NCBI GenBank assembly: GCA_020844525.1
Contig: JAJGAH010000102.1
Location: 1 to 7,836 of the forward strand
DNA from: Eubacterium sp.
GTDB lineage: Bacteria > Bacillota > Clostridia > Lachnospirales > Lachnospiraceae
Length of the DNA: 7,836 nt
Direction of reading: 5' to 3'
A model generated the notes under the pieces. The model was not told where the DNA came from. It saw nothing but the letters and a program-made list of their open reading frames with translations, and did not search any database. Positions 1-6,529 of the stretch are shown in pieces (position 1 is the stretch's first letter; each line of letters opens with the position of its first letter). The position numbers and the translations under genes are program-made.

Positions 1-1127
1 AGCTGACTTTAGAAACAGAAAATCATTTCACCTTTCTCGGACTGGTCTCTGAAATGGACCCGCCAAGAGAAGAATCTGCGGATGCGGTCAGAAAAGCCGC
101 TGAAGCCGGCATCCGGACAGTCATGATCACCGGCGATCACAAGGTGACTGCGCAGGCGATTGCCAGAAAAATCGGAATTTTCCATGAGGGAGATCTTGCA
201 GTGACAGGGATGGAGCTGGATGCCATGTCTGAGGAAGAACTGGAAGACAAGGTTGAAAAAATATCCGTGTACGCGCGGGTTTCTCCTGAGAATAAGATCA
301 GAATTGTAAAGGCATGGCAGAAAAAGGGGCATATCGTCTCCATGACCGGAGACGGTGTCAACGATGCGCCTGCCCTGAAGCAGGCTGATATCGGTGTGGC
401 GATGGGCATCACCGGCACGGAGGTGTCCAAGGATGCCGCTTCCATGATCCTGACGGATGACAATTTTGCCACTATTATTCAGGCGGTAGCCAATGGAAGA
501 ACGGTCTACGAAAATATCCGCAATGCTGTTCTGTACCTGCTCTCAGGCAATCTGTCCGCGATCATCGCCGTAATTTTTGCCTCTCTGGCAGGAATGCCAG
601 TTCCGTTTCTGGCGGTACAGCTGCTCTTTATCAACCTTGTGACAGATTCCCTTCCAGCGCTGGCCATCGGTATGGAGCCGGAGCATGGGGCCATTCTTCG
701 CCGTAAGCCCCGGGACCCGAAGGCCAGACTGATGGACAAGTGCTTCGTACGCCGGATGGCCCTGCAGGGCGGAATGATCGCAGCCGTTGTGATTGCCGCC
801 TATCTGCAGGGACTAGCCATATCGGCGGAAATGGCATGCACGATGGCATTCTCTACGCTGACGCTGGCACGACTGCTGCATGGCTTTAACTGTCGTGGAA
901 CTGAAAGCCTGATAAAGCTCGGATTCCGCAGAAATCCATACAGTCTTGGCGCGTTTGCCATCGGTTTCGTACTGGTCCTGCTCGCGCTCTTCACCGGTTT
1001 CGGGAGAAGCCTGTTCTCAGTTCTTCCTCTTTCCGGGTTCCAGTTCCTGACCATATTGATTCTGGCTGCCATTCCAACGCTTGTGATTCAGATCATCCGG
1101 ATCATTCGTGAGAGGACGAGGAAATAA
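1..1127 (+). CDS. Cation-transporting P-type ATPase (P2, Ca2+-type), C-terminal part, 5' end outside window
   Basis: This is the end of a membrane ion pump that couples ATP hydrolysis to cation export, most likely Ca2+. The frame is open from base 3, reading LTLETENHFTFLGLVSEMDPPR, so the ATG at 54 is internal and the true start lies outside. Visible signatures are the DPPR hinge motif (57-68), TGDH (129-140), TGDGVNDAP (345-371) and GITGTEVSKDAASMIL, all P-domain motifs. The phosphorylated DKTGT site must lie upstream of the window. Six hydrophobic segments follow (M5-M10). M6 carries NLVTDSLPALAIGMEP (from 633), with the Asn and Asp that bind Ca2+ in this family. In M5, the position matching the SERCA site-I glutamate is Ala (558-560), as in one-site PMCA-like pumps, so one ion per cycle is plausible. 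The ion is inferred; Na+ or another cation is not excluded. The gene is convergent with thiE and overlaps it by 26 bp. Confidence 0.93.
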   Translation, partial: LTLETENHFTFLGLVSEMDPPREESADAVRKAAEAGIRTVMITGDHKVTAQAIARKIGIFHEGDLAVTGMELDAMSEEELEDKVEKISVYARVSPENKIRIVKAWQKKGHIVSMTGDGVNDAPALKQADIGVAMGITGTEVSKDAASMILTDDNFATIIQAVANGRTVYENIRNAVLYLLSGNLSAIIAVIFASLAGMPVPFLAVQLLFINLVTDSLPALAIGMEPEHGAILRRKPRDPKARLMDKCFVRRMALQGGMIAAVVIAAYLQGLAISAEMACTMAFSTLTLARLLHGFNCRGTESLIKLGFRRNPYSLGAFAIGFVLVLLALFTGFGRSLFSVLPLSGFQFLTILILAAIPTLVIQIIRIIRERTRK

Positions 1128-1749
1128 TGCTGCCGGCTGCCTTCTTCAATACAGATGCCTCCTTTTCCGGATCATCGGCATTCATAATGGCAGAGACCAC
1201 ACAGATACCGGAAATGGGGACACCAGAGAGGATGCCCAGATTATCCTGATTCAGTCCGCCGATGGCACTGACCGGTATCGGGACAGCATCACAGATCTCC
1301 CGCAGTGTCTCCACAGAGGTCAGTCGGGTTCTCACACGGGTGGTCGTCGGAAATATTGCGCCGACACCGAGATAATCCGCCCCTTGGGCGAAGGCCTCCT
1401 TCGCCTGCGGGACGGTTTTTGCCGTGGCACCTACAATCCTGTCCGCGCCCATCAGCTTCCTGGCGATCGAGACAGGCATATCATCCGCACCCACATGAAC
1501 ACCCTCCGCATCAACAGCCAGGGCTACATCCACCCGGTCATCAATGATCAGCGGAACCTCATATCGTCTGGCAAGTACATGCACTTTTTCTGCCAGATCA
1601 AGATATTCCCGCGTGGTCCTGTTCTTTTCACGAAGCTGAAGCATGGTGACCCCGCCCTTCAGCGCCTGTTCTACGCGGTTCATGAATTCTGTCTCTGTAT
1701 AGTTACTGCTGTCTGTAATGAAATACAGAAGAGGATCAAATTTTCCCAT
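1102..1749 (-). CDS. thiE: Thiamine phosphate synthase ThiE
   Basis: ThiE joins HMP-pyrophosphate to thiazole phosphate to give thiamine phosphate, in the cytoplasm. The 215-residue protein has the usual family length and TIM-barrel motif order: LLYFITD at the first strand (7-13), GGVTMLQLREK (32-42), IIDDRVDVALA (68-78), GVHVGADDMP (83-92), GATAKT (107-112), GADYLGVGAIFPTTTR (123-138) including the phosphate-binding Thr-rich loop, SAIGGL (161-166) and VVSAI (184-188). An in-frame ATG five codons upstream (1764) is possible. I prefer 1749 because AAGGAG (1756-1761) lies 6 nt before it. No other thiamine gene and no room for a TPP riboswitch is visible nearby. The cellulase gene ends 72 bp upstream on the same strand with no clear terminator or promoter between, so read-through transcription is plausible. 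The 3' end overlaps the convergent ATPase gene. Confidence 0.95.
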   Translation of the reverse strand: MGKFDPLLYFITDSSNYTETEFMNRVEQALKGGVTMLQLREKNRTTREYLDLAEKVHVLARRYEVPLIIDDRVDVALAVDAEGVHVGADDMPVSIARKLMGADRIVGATAKTVPQAKEAFAQGADYLGVGAIFPTTTRVRTRLTSVETLREICDAVPIPVSAIGGLNQDNLGILSGVPISGICVVSAIMNADDPEKEASVLKKAAGSIISSSSHE

Positions 1750-1755
1750 ATTATA

Positions 1756-1761
1756 CTCCTT
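1756..1761 (-). promoter_or_regulatory. Ribosome binding site deciding the thiE start
   Basis: On the minus strand AAGGAG is followed by 6 nt and then the ATG at 1749. This spacing is close to ideal. It favours the start at 1749 over the upstream in-frame ATG at 1764, which has only a GGAG 4 nt ahead of it. Confidence 0.7.
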
Positions 1762-1821
1762 CATTCTTCTCCATCTCCACGCTCAATCTTTTGATCATGC
1801 AGACCACTTACCTTCTGTGAA

Positions 1822-3888
1822 TCATTTTCCCTGTATCATTGCCTTCAGATATTTTCCGGTTTCCGAAAGATCTGCGTCTGTCCATCCGCCGTCTGTACTG
1901 GTACAGCTGCTGATCAGAATAGCTGAGCTCTCAGCTTTATTTGAAAGACTCCACCCTGCATAGGAGAGATTGTAATCCCGTATCAGCTTCTTCCAGGCGT
2001 CCGCAGAGCTGTAATCCAGATTTCCATTGCCGGAGGCCTCACAGGTGCTGAACTCAGAGATAAATACCGGCATGCCGCTGTTTAGCGCATTGGTCAGTTT
2101 ATTTCGCAGATCATCCTTATGCGTCGCGGCATAGAAATGAAAGGTATAGAGTACATTCTGCACACCGGTCAGGGGATCTGCGGCTGCCTTGTCGATGTCC
2201 TGAGACCATGTGGGCGTTCCAACCAGAATCAGTGCGTCCTTGTCATTTTTGCGGATTCTCGGAATAATATCCTCTGCGTAGCTCTTCACATCCTGCCAGC
2301 TTGTACCACCATTTGGTTCATTGCAAATTTCATAGAGCACATTGTCAAAATTTTTATACCTGGCTGACATCTTTTCAAAGAAACTCTCGGCCTGACTCTG
2401 ATAGCGCAGCGGTGTCTGATCGTTCAGCACATGCCAGTCAATGATCACATACATACCGAGATCTGTCGCGGCCTTCACGCCTTTATCAATCAATGCCTCC
2501 AGGTCAGCCTGATTGCCTCCGCTGCAGTAACCGCCATTTTCATCGGTGTACATAGCAAGACGGATCAGGTTTGCACCCCAGTTGTCCCGCAGGTATTGAA
2601 AAGCACTCTTATTGACATAGTCCGGATACCAGGCAAGCCCGTGGGTGCTGACACCCTTGAGCTGAAATTTATTTCCGTTCTGATCAATGATATCCCTGCC
2701 ACTGACGGAAAGAGCACCGTGACTGGCAAGCGGGCTTCCCTTCTCTGTGGCAGAAGGATTTGCACTGGTAACTGCATTTCCACTACTATTACTACTGCTG
2801 TTTTCACGATTATCCGGGCTGCCAGATGATGGATCAGATGCATTTATCCTGCTCAGGGAGCCGGTACTGCCATCAACTGTGTAAGAACCGGAAATATCCG
2901 GCATCGTATGCCGGAAGGCAAGAATAAAACCAATATCACCTGCGCTTCCCTTCGCGGGGACTGTTCCATTATAATCCGCATTCGAGATCTGCAGACAGGA
3001 GGACAATGGATCCCCGGATTTACAGCTTCCATTCCAGCTGTCCTGAAGGTCGATTGGCGTTCCGAAGTTTATCAGAAGCTTCCAGCCCTGCAGATTCTGA
3101 TTGGATGTGTTGTTCAGCTGCAGTGTGTATTGACAATATGATAAATCATCTGCCTGCCAGCGGTTCACCTCCTTTAATTCAGCAGTCAGACCGCTGGAGC
3201 CTGCATCAGAATCATCCACAAGGGCTTCCCGTGTCCCTGCATTTCCCTTCACCGAGAAATATCGATACAAAAACGAAATGACTTCAGCCCTGCTGCAGAC
3301 CCTGTCCGGGGAAAAGGCCGCTGATGAAGTCCCGGCAGCAATCCTGTGGTCAACTGCCCATCCAACAGCATCATAGCAGTCATCCGAAGGAGAAACATCC
3401 CGGAAAACCGATGCAGATCCTGACCCTGTCTTTTTAGATCCATGAATGGCACGACTCATATAGGTCACTGTTTCGCCTCTGGTACAGGGTCGTTCCGGTG
3501 CAAAATGTTTATGATCCGGGCCCTGTGCGATCTTGTTTTCCGATGCCCAGAGCACAGCGTAATAATCATAAGATCCCTTTTTGACATCTGTAAATGGATT
3601 CTTTCCATCTGTCCCTGGAGCACCCATGGCACGCCAGAGAAAGGTAATGAACTGACCTCTTGTGCAGAGCTGGTCCGGAGCAAATCTTCTGACGGATGTG
3701 TCAGAAACGATTCCTTTTTCCTGTGCCCATGTAATCGCCCGATGGTAGTCGGAGAAGCTGGAAACATCCTGATATTCTGCATGTACTGTCACAATTGCCA
3801 GCTGAAAAAGCAATACAGGCAGCATCCAAAAAAATACAATTTTTATTACCATGACACTGATACGGTCAGACCTTGGATTGTTTTTCAT
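1822..3888 (-). CDS. Secreted SLH-anchored endoglucanase: 3x SLH, CBM2-like module, GH5 (subfamily 2-like)
   Basis: The predicted role is hydrolysis of internal beta-1,4-glucan bonds in cellulose while attached to the cell surface. Residues 1-37 form a signal peptide (basic start, hydrophobic core 13-34, cleavage after VHA). Three SLH repeats follow at about 42-88, 98-148 and 160-210, each ending in a [F/S]PD/PE-x2-C-[T/S]R-[G/A] motif; SLH domains bind secondary wall polysaccharide. Residues about 233-340 resemble a CBM2 cellulose-binding module (NRW at 242-244, GWKLLINF, SWNG at 284-287, NADYNGT). A Ser/Asn-rich linker spans about 342-385. The GH5 domain runs from about 390 to 688 and shows HGLAWY (416-421), IRLAMY (442-447), the acid/base Glu524 in NEP, HFY (584-586) and the nucleophile Glu612 in ISEFS. 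Motif order and wording match Bacillus Cel5A-type GH5_2 enzymes. The start is set by GGAGGGGG 8 nt upstream. The frame is intact throughout. Substrate range (cellulose versus mixed glucan or mannan) is inferred. Confidence 0.93.
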   Translation of the reverse strand: MKNNPRSDRISVMVIKIVFFWMLPVLLFQLAIVTVHAEYQDVSSFSDYHRAITWAQEKGIVSDTSVRRFAPDQLCTRGQFITFLWRAMGAPGTDGKNPFTDVKKGSYDYYAVLWASENKIAQGPDHKHFAPERPCTRGETVTYMSRAIHGSKKTGSGSASVFRDVSPSDDCYDAVGWAVDHRIAAGTSSAAFSPDRVCSRAEVISFLYRYFSVKGNAGTREALVDDSDAGSSGLTAELKEVNRWQADDLSYCQYTLQLNNTSNQNLQGWKLLINFGTPIDLQDSWNGSCKSGDPLSSCLQISNADYNGTVPAKGSAGDIGFILAFRHTMPDISGSYTVDGSTGSLSRINASDPSSGSPDNRENSSSNSSGNAVTSANPSATEKGSPLASHGALSVSGRDIIDQNGNKFQLKGVSTHGLAWYPDYVNKSAFQYLRDNWGANLIRLAMYTDENGGYCSGGNQADLEALIDKGVKAATDLGMYVIIDWHVLNDQTPLRYQSQAESFFEKMSARYKNFDNVLYEICNEPNGGTSWQDVKSYAEDIIPRIRKNDKDALILVGTPTWSQDIDKAAADPLTGVQNVLYTFHFYAATHKDDLRNKLTNALNSGMPVFISEFSTCEASGNGNLDYSSADAWKKLIRDYNLSYAGWSLSNKAESSAILISSCTSTDGGWTDADLSETGKYLKAMIQGK

Positions 3889-3896
3889 CTGTTTAT

Positions 3897-3904
3897 CCCC
3901 CTCC
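3897..3904 (-). promoter_or_regulatory. Ribosome binding site of the cellulase gene
   Basis: GGAGGGGG on the minus strand, 8 nt before the ATG at 3888. It supports this start and the full signal peptide. Confidence 0.7.
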
Positions 3905-3952
3905 AGACATTGTGGTGCAGAATGCAGTCAGGTTACTGGTTACGCTGTAATG

Positions 3953-3980
3953 ATTATAGCATGTGTATATTCCATATGAA
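3953..3980 (-). promoter_or_regulatory. Probable sigma-A promoter of the cellulase gene (extended -10)
   Basis: On the minus strand a perfect -10 TATAAT (3953-3958) is preceded by TGC, giving an extended -10. A -35-like TTCATA (3975-3980, 4 of 6 matches to TTGACA) sits 16 nt upstream. The predicted transcript would start near 3946, leaving a leader of about 58 nt before the cellulase start. No competing promoter on this strand looks as good. Confidence 0.6.
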
Positions 3981-4027
3981 TTGCTTTTTATAGTGAAAAA
4001 ATCAAGATTCATAACCCCCCACCCGGC

Positions 4028-4056
4028 TTGTCAGAGGTGCATCTCACGAATACAAT
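4028..4056 (+). promoter_or_regulatory. Probable sigma-A promoter of the methyltransferase gene
   Basis: TTGTCA (4028-4033, 5 of 6 matches) and TACAAT (4051-4056, 5 of 6 matches) are separated by exactly 17 bp. Transcription would begin near 4063, about 54 nt before the methyltransferase start. The predicted start falls just before a strong inverted repeat, so the promoter may be regulated. Confidence 0.65.
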
Positions 4057-4068
4057 GAAACCGAAAAC

Positions 4069-4092
4069 AAAGACTGGTTATAACCGGACTTT
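4069..4092 (+). promoter_or_regulatory. Inverted-repeat operator candidate in the methyltransferase leader
   Basis: Two 12-nt arms, AAAGACTGGTTA and TAACCGGACTTT, are complementary at 10 of 12 positions with no spacer; the core GGTTATAACC is a perfect 10-bp palindrome. It lies at about +7 to +30 of the predicted transcript and ends 12 bp before the ribosome binding site. The lack of a spacer and the twofold symmetry fit a dimeric repressor site better than an RNA terminator. No T-run follows. Confidence 0.5.
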
Positions 4093-4116
4093 GAATACTT
4101 GTTCAGGAGAAAACAG

Positions 4117-4920
4117 ATGATGGGTAAAAGTCTGGCAGAAGCGGCCATTCAGACCGGCACTGCAATTGAAGAGATAGAGGATTACTGGAAATACAGATCA
4201 GATAGTTATTCTGACCTGAACATAGAGGAGCTGAACAGCTGGAAACGGAACGCATGGGCAAAGCTGATTCTGCATTACGCACCAGCACGTACATTCATGA
4301 AAGTACTGGACATTGGAACCGGTCCCGGCTTTTTTGCGATCAATCTGGCTCTCCGGGGATATGATGTCACTGCAGTGGATGTGACACCGGAAATGCTGGA
4401 CCGTGCACGGGACAACGCGGATGCTTATGGTGCAAGTGTTCGTTTTCTGCACCAGAGAGGTGAAAAGCTGGATTTTCCGGATGAGAGCTTTGACCTGATC
4501 GTAAACAGGAATGTCACATGGAATCTTGAATATCCGATCCATGCCCTTGCAGAATGGCGGCGGGTGCTGAAGAAGGGCGGAAGGATAATCTACTTTGACG
4601 CCAACTGGTATAAATACCTTTTCGATCAGGAAGCGGCAGAACAGTCTGCACAGGACAGCAGGAATCTGAAAGAGCAGTTTCCGCTATATTACGAACATGT
4701 ACAGAGAGATATTCTCTTTGAACAGGACCGCATGGAAGAAATTGCCAGAACGCTTCCTCTTTCAAATGTTGAGCGTCCGCAGTGGGACCGGAAAATACTG
4801 AACAGTCTCGGTATGCCAAGAATTGTGATAGCGCCTTCCATCAATGAACGGATTTATGATGAACAGGAGCAGGTCCGGTATCATTCCATTCCAATGTTCA
4901 TGGTTTGTGCGGAGAAATAA
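4117..4920 (+). CDS. Class I SAM-dependent methyltransferase, substrate unknown
   Basis: A 267-residue soluble protein with a Rossmann-type methyltransferase fold. After an N-terminal helix-rich section (about 1-60, including EEIEDYWKYRSDSY) comes motif I VLDIGTGPG (63-71), which binds SAM. Motif II ends in the acidic Asp88 (VTAVDVT). FDLIVNRNVTWN (125-136) is the motif IV region, and LKKGGRIIYFDANW (151-164) the post-motif strand. The C-terminal part (165-267), with LPLSNVERPQWD and a closing IPMFMVCAEK, is probably the substrate-specific section. I recognise the general family but not the substrate. Small-molecule methylation is more likely than rRNA or DNA methylation because no NPPY-type motif is seen. 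AGGAGA (4105-4110) is 6 nt before ATG 4117; a second ATG directly follows at 4120, and a TTG at 4099 is in frame but lies upstream of that site. The gene appears to be a single-gene unit with its own promoter, divergent from the cellulase. Confidence 0.88.
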   Translation: MMGKSLAEAAIQTGTAIEEIEDYWKYRSDSYSDLNIEELNSWKRNAWAKLILHYAPARTFMKVLDIGTGPGFFAINLALRGYDVTAVDVTPEMLDRARDNADAYGASVRFLHQRGEKLDFPDESFDLIVNRNVTWNLEYPIHALAEWRRVLKKGGRIIYFDANWYKYLFDQEAAEQSAQDSRNLKEQFPLYYEHVQRDILFEQDRMEEIARTLPLSNVERPQWDRKILNSLGMPRIVIAPSINERIYDEQEQVRYHSIPMFMVCAEK

Positions 4921-5005
4921 TATATTTATCATCATTCCAATAAGGCAGATACAATTAACACGTCTGTGGGAGAGAAATTAACCCGGATACGTTTATACTC
5001 GTGTC

Positions 5006-5062
5006 ATGGGACGGAAAGAAGAAACAAATAAGAATCAGAGGAGGCAGAAGCATCAACCATAA
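5006..5062 (+). CDS. Possible 18-codon leader ORF upstream of phoH
   Basis: ATG at 5006 opens an ORF encoding MGRKEETNKNQRRQKHQP, ending in TAA at 5060-5062. The peptide is very basic and polar. Codons for AGG CAG AAG form the left arm of the terminator hairpin (5042-5050), and the stop codon lies in the hairpin loop. There is no good ribosome binding site just upstream. A TATACT hexamer (4994-4999) would place a transcript start at or near the ATG itself, but it lacks a convincing -35. It may be a regulatory leader peptide or a chance ORF. Confidence 0.25.
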   Translation: MGRKEETNKNQRRQKHQP

Positions 5063-5085
5063 AGGCTGTTACTTCTGCCTTTTTT
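5042..5085 (+). terminator. Intrinsic terminator or attenuator in front of phoH
   Basis: AGGCAGAAG (5042-5050) pairs with CTTCTGCCT (5072-5080), a 9-bp stem with a 21-nt loop, and the right arm runs into six T residues (5080-5085). This is the form of a Rho-independent terminator on the plus strand; no matching T-run exists for the minus strand. It lies about 120 bp after the methyltransferase stop and only 34 bp before the phoH start. It may simply end the methyltransferase transcript, or act as an attenuator for phoH. Confidence 0.7.
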
Positions 5086-5104
5086 CGTCCGTTACCCGAA
5101 TGAC

Positions 5105-5111
5105 AAGGAGG
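5105..5111 (+). promoter_or_regulatory. Ribosome binding site of phoH
   Basis: AAGGAGG with an 8-nt spacer to the ATG at 5120. It lies just downstream of the terminator T-run, so it would be present only on transcripts that read through the hairpin or start in the short gap after it. Confidence 0.75.
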
Positions 5112-5119
5112 ATAAACAG

Positions 5120-6493
5120 ATGATCAAAACCTATGTTCTCGACACAAATGTCCTGATTCAGTCCCCGGAATCCCTGTACTGTTTCGACAACAACGAGGTC
5201 GTTCTGCCGCTTGTTGTGCTGGAGGAGCTCGATCTTCATAAGAAGGATGACGGAGAGACAGGAAGAAATGTGCGCAAGGCAATCCGGTTGCTGGAAGCGC
5301 TCCGACTGCAGGGCAACATCATCGAGGGCGTGCCAAACGGATACGGCGGCACCATCAGGATCGAAAAAAATTGTATTGACGCCACACTTCCGGAGGATAT
5401 GCCCGAGCACAAATCAGACAACCGGATTCTGAAGGTGTGCGTCGGTCTCTCAGATGCTTCAGATCATCCGGTTATCCTCGTGACAAAAGACATTCTCCTG
5501 CGGATCAAGGCACAGACAATCGGCATCCCTGCGGAGGATTACCAGAAGGACCAGGTTAGCGAAACCGAAAATCAGTATACCGGAAGGATTGATGTATTCA
5601 CAGATGAGGAGCATTTTAAAAAGTTTAAAAAACAGGGTGTCCCAGTAGGCGTACTCTACCAGACAGATGAAAACGGAGAAAAGATCACGCCTGAGTTTTA
5701 CGAGAATGAGTTTGTCATCCTGCACTCCGACGTATCTGTAAAGAAAACCTTTCTTGGCAGAATATCCGGGGGTATGGTGCGGAAACTGGATTTCCAGAAA
5801 GAGACGCCATACGGTGTCAAGCCAAGAAATGCAGGACAGCAGTTTTTCCAGGAAGGACTGATGCAGCCGGCATCCAAAGCACCACTGGTGATCGCAAAGG
5901 GTGCTGCGGGCACGAGCAAAACCTTCTATGCCCTGGCGGTCGGCCTGGAGAAGGTTCTGAACCATCCTTCCGGGGAATACCGGAGAATCCTGATCTGCCG
6001 TCCCAACAGCCAGTTTGACGATGAAATCGGCTTTCTTCCCGGAACGGAAGAAGAAAAAATCTCACCTCTGATGCGTCCGATCTATGATAATCTGGAGCAG
6101 CTTCTGGATTCTGATGAAGAAGAACGGTATAAGGATAAAGGCGAACTCAACGATAAAATCATGGAGATCTTTGAGAGAGGGCTGATCAAAACTGAAGCAA
6201 TGAATTTTATCCGTGGACGCTCCATTGTAAAGACCTACATGATCATTGATGAGGCGCAGAACCTGACCCCGAGACAGATAAAGGGAATCATTACAAGGGC
6301 AGGCAAGGATACAAAAATTATCCTGCTCGGCGACCCGCAGCAGATTGACAGACCCTATCTGGACGAAAAGACAAACGGGCTGTCCTACGCCTCAGAGAAA
6401 ATGAAGGGCAGTCCTCTGGCCTGGCAGGTCTCCTTCAATGAGGAGGAATGCGAACGGTCTGCACTGGCAAAAGAGGGTGCAGAGAGGCTTTAG
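5120..6493 (+). CDS. PhoH family ATPase with N-terminal PIN nuclease domain
   Basis: A 457-residue cytoplasmic protein joining a PIN ribonuclease domain to a PhoH P-loop ATPase, as in Bacillus YlaK and mycobacterial PhoH2; PhoH2 proteins have been described as RNA helicase/RNases. The PIN domain (about 1-140) shows VLDTN with Asp8, LEELD (Glu35/36), SDNRIL with Asp100 and VTKD with Asp124, the spaced acidic residues expected for metal-dependent cleavage. A linker region follows (about 145-235). The ATPase domain (about 240-450) has Walker A GAAGTSKT (261-268), CRPN (293-296), RGRS (365-368), Walker B MIIDEAQN (374-381) and LLGDPQQID (402-410). The Walker A differs from the usual GPAGTGKT: Ala replaces Pro, and Ser replaces the Gly before Lys267. 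The start is fixed by AAGGAGG. An RNA processing or decay role is inferred from the family. No antitoxin gene is visible next to it. Confidence 0.92.
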   Translation: MIKTYVLDTNVLIQSPESLYCFDNNEVVLPLVVLEELDLHKKDDGETGRNVRKAIRLLEALRLQGNIIEGVPNGYGGTIRIEKNCIDATLPEDMPEHKSDNRILKVCVGLSDASDHPVILVTKDILLRIKAQTIGIPAEDYQKDQVSETENQYTGRIDVFTDEEHFKKFKKQGVPVGVLYQTDENGEKITPEFYENEFVILHSDVSVKKTFLGRISGGMVRKLDFQKETPYGVKPRNAGQQFFQEGLMQPASKAPLVIAKGAAGTSKTFYALAVGLEKVLNHPSGEYRRILICRPNSQFDDEIGFLPGTEEEKISPLMRPIYDNLEQLLDSDEEERYKDKGELNDKIMEIFERGLIKTEAMNFIRGRSIVKTYMIIDEAQNLTPRQIKGIITRAGKDTKIILLGDPQQIDRPYLDEKTNGLSYASEKMKGSPLAWQVSFNEEECERSALAKEGAERL

Positions 6494-6529
6494 ACTTACC
6501 CGGACTGCCATTTCCATGTCTGGCCATCG

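Larger units (their letters stand above)
3889..4116. promoter_or_regulatory. Divergent promoter region with repeated GGTTA boxes
   Basis: This 228-bp gap separates the cellulase (leftward) and the methyltransferase (rightward). Besides one promoter per strand it holds five GGTTA/TAACC boxes: 3931-3935 and 3938-3942 (GGTTAC twice, 7-bp period), 4012-4016, and the two halves of the palindrome at 4076-4085. The first pair falls just inside the predicted cellulase transcript. A shared regulator is possible but not shown. Confidence 0.4.

Noticed and set aside
1108..1794. Long plus-strand ORF of 228 codons opposite thiE
   Set aside because: Its product resembles nothing recognisable, while the minus strand encodes a complete ThiE with all expected motifs. 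It is an antisense shadow.
1750..1821. A possible TPP riboswitch before thiE
   Set aside because: The gap to the cellulase stop is only 72 bp and lacks the conserved TPP riboswitch core (no CUGAGA-type element), so there is neither room nor sequence for it.
3442..3993. Plus-strand ORF of 183 codons overlapping the start of the cellulase gene
   Set aside because: It is antisense to the signal peptide and SLH coding region and has no recognisable domain or fitting ribosome binding site.
4921..5005. A clear promoter for phoH in this stretch
   Set aside because: TATACT (4994-4999) is a fair -10, but no hexamer at 15-18 nt upstream resembles TTGACA, so I did not list it as a promoter feature.
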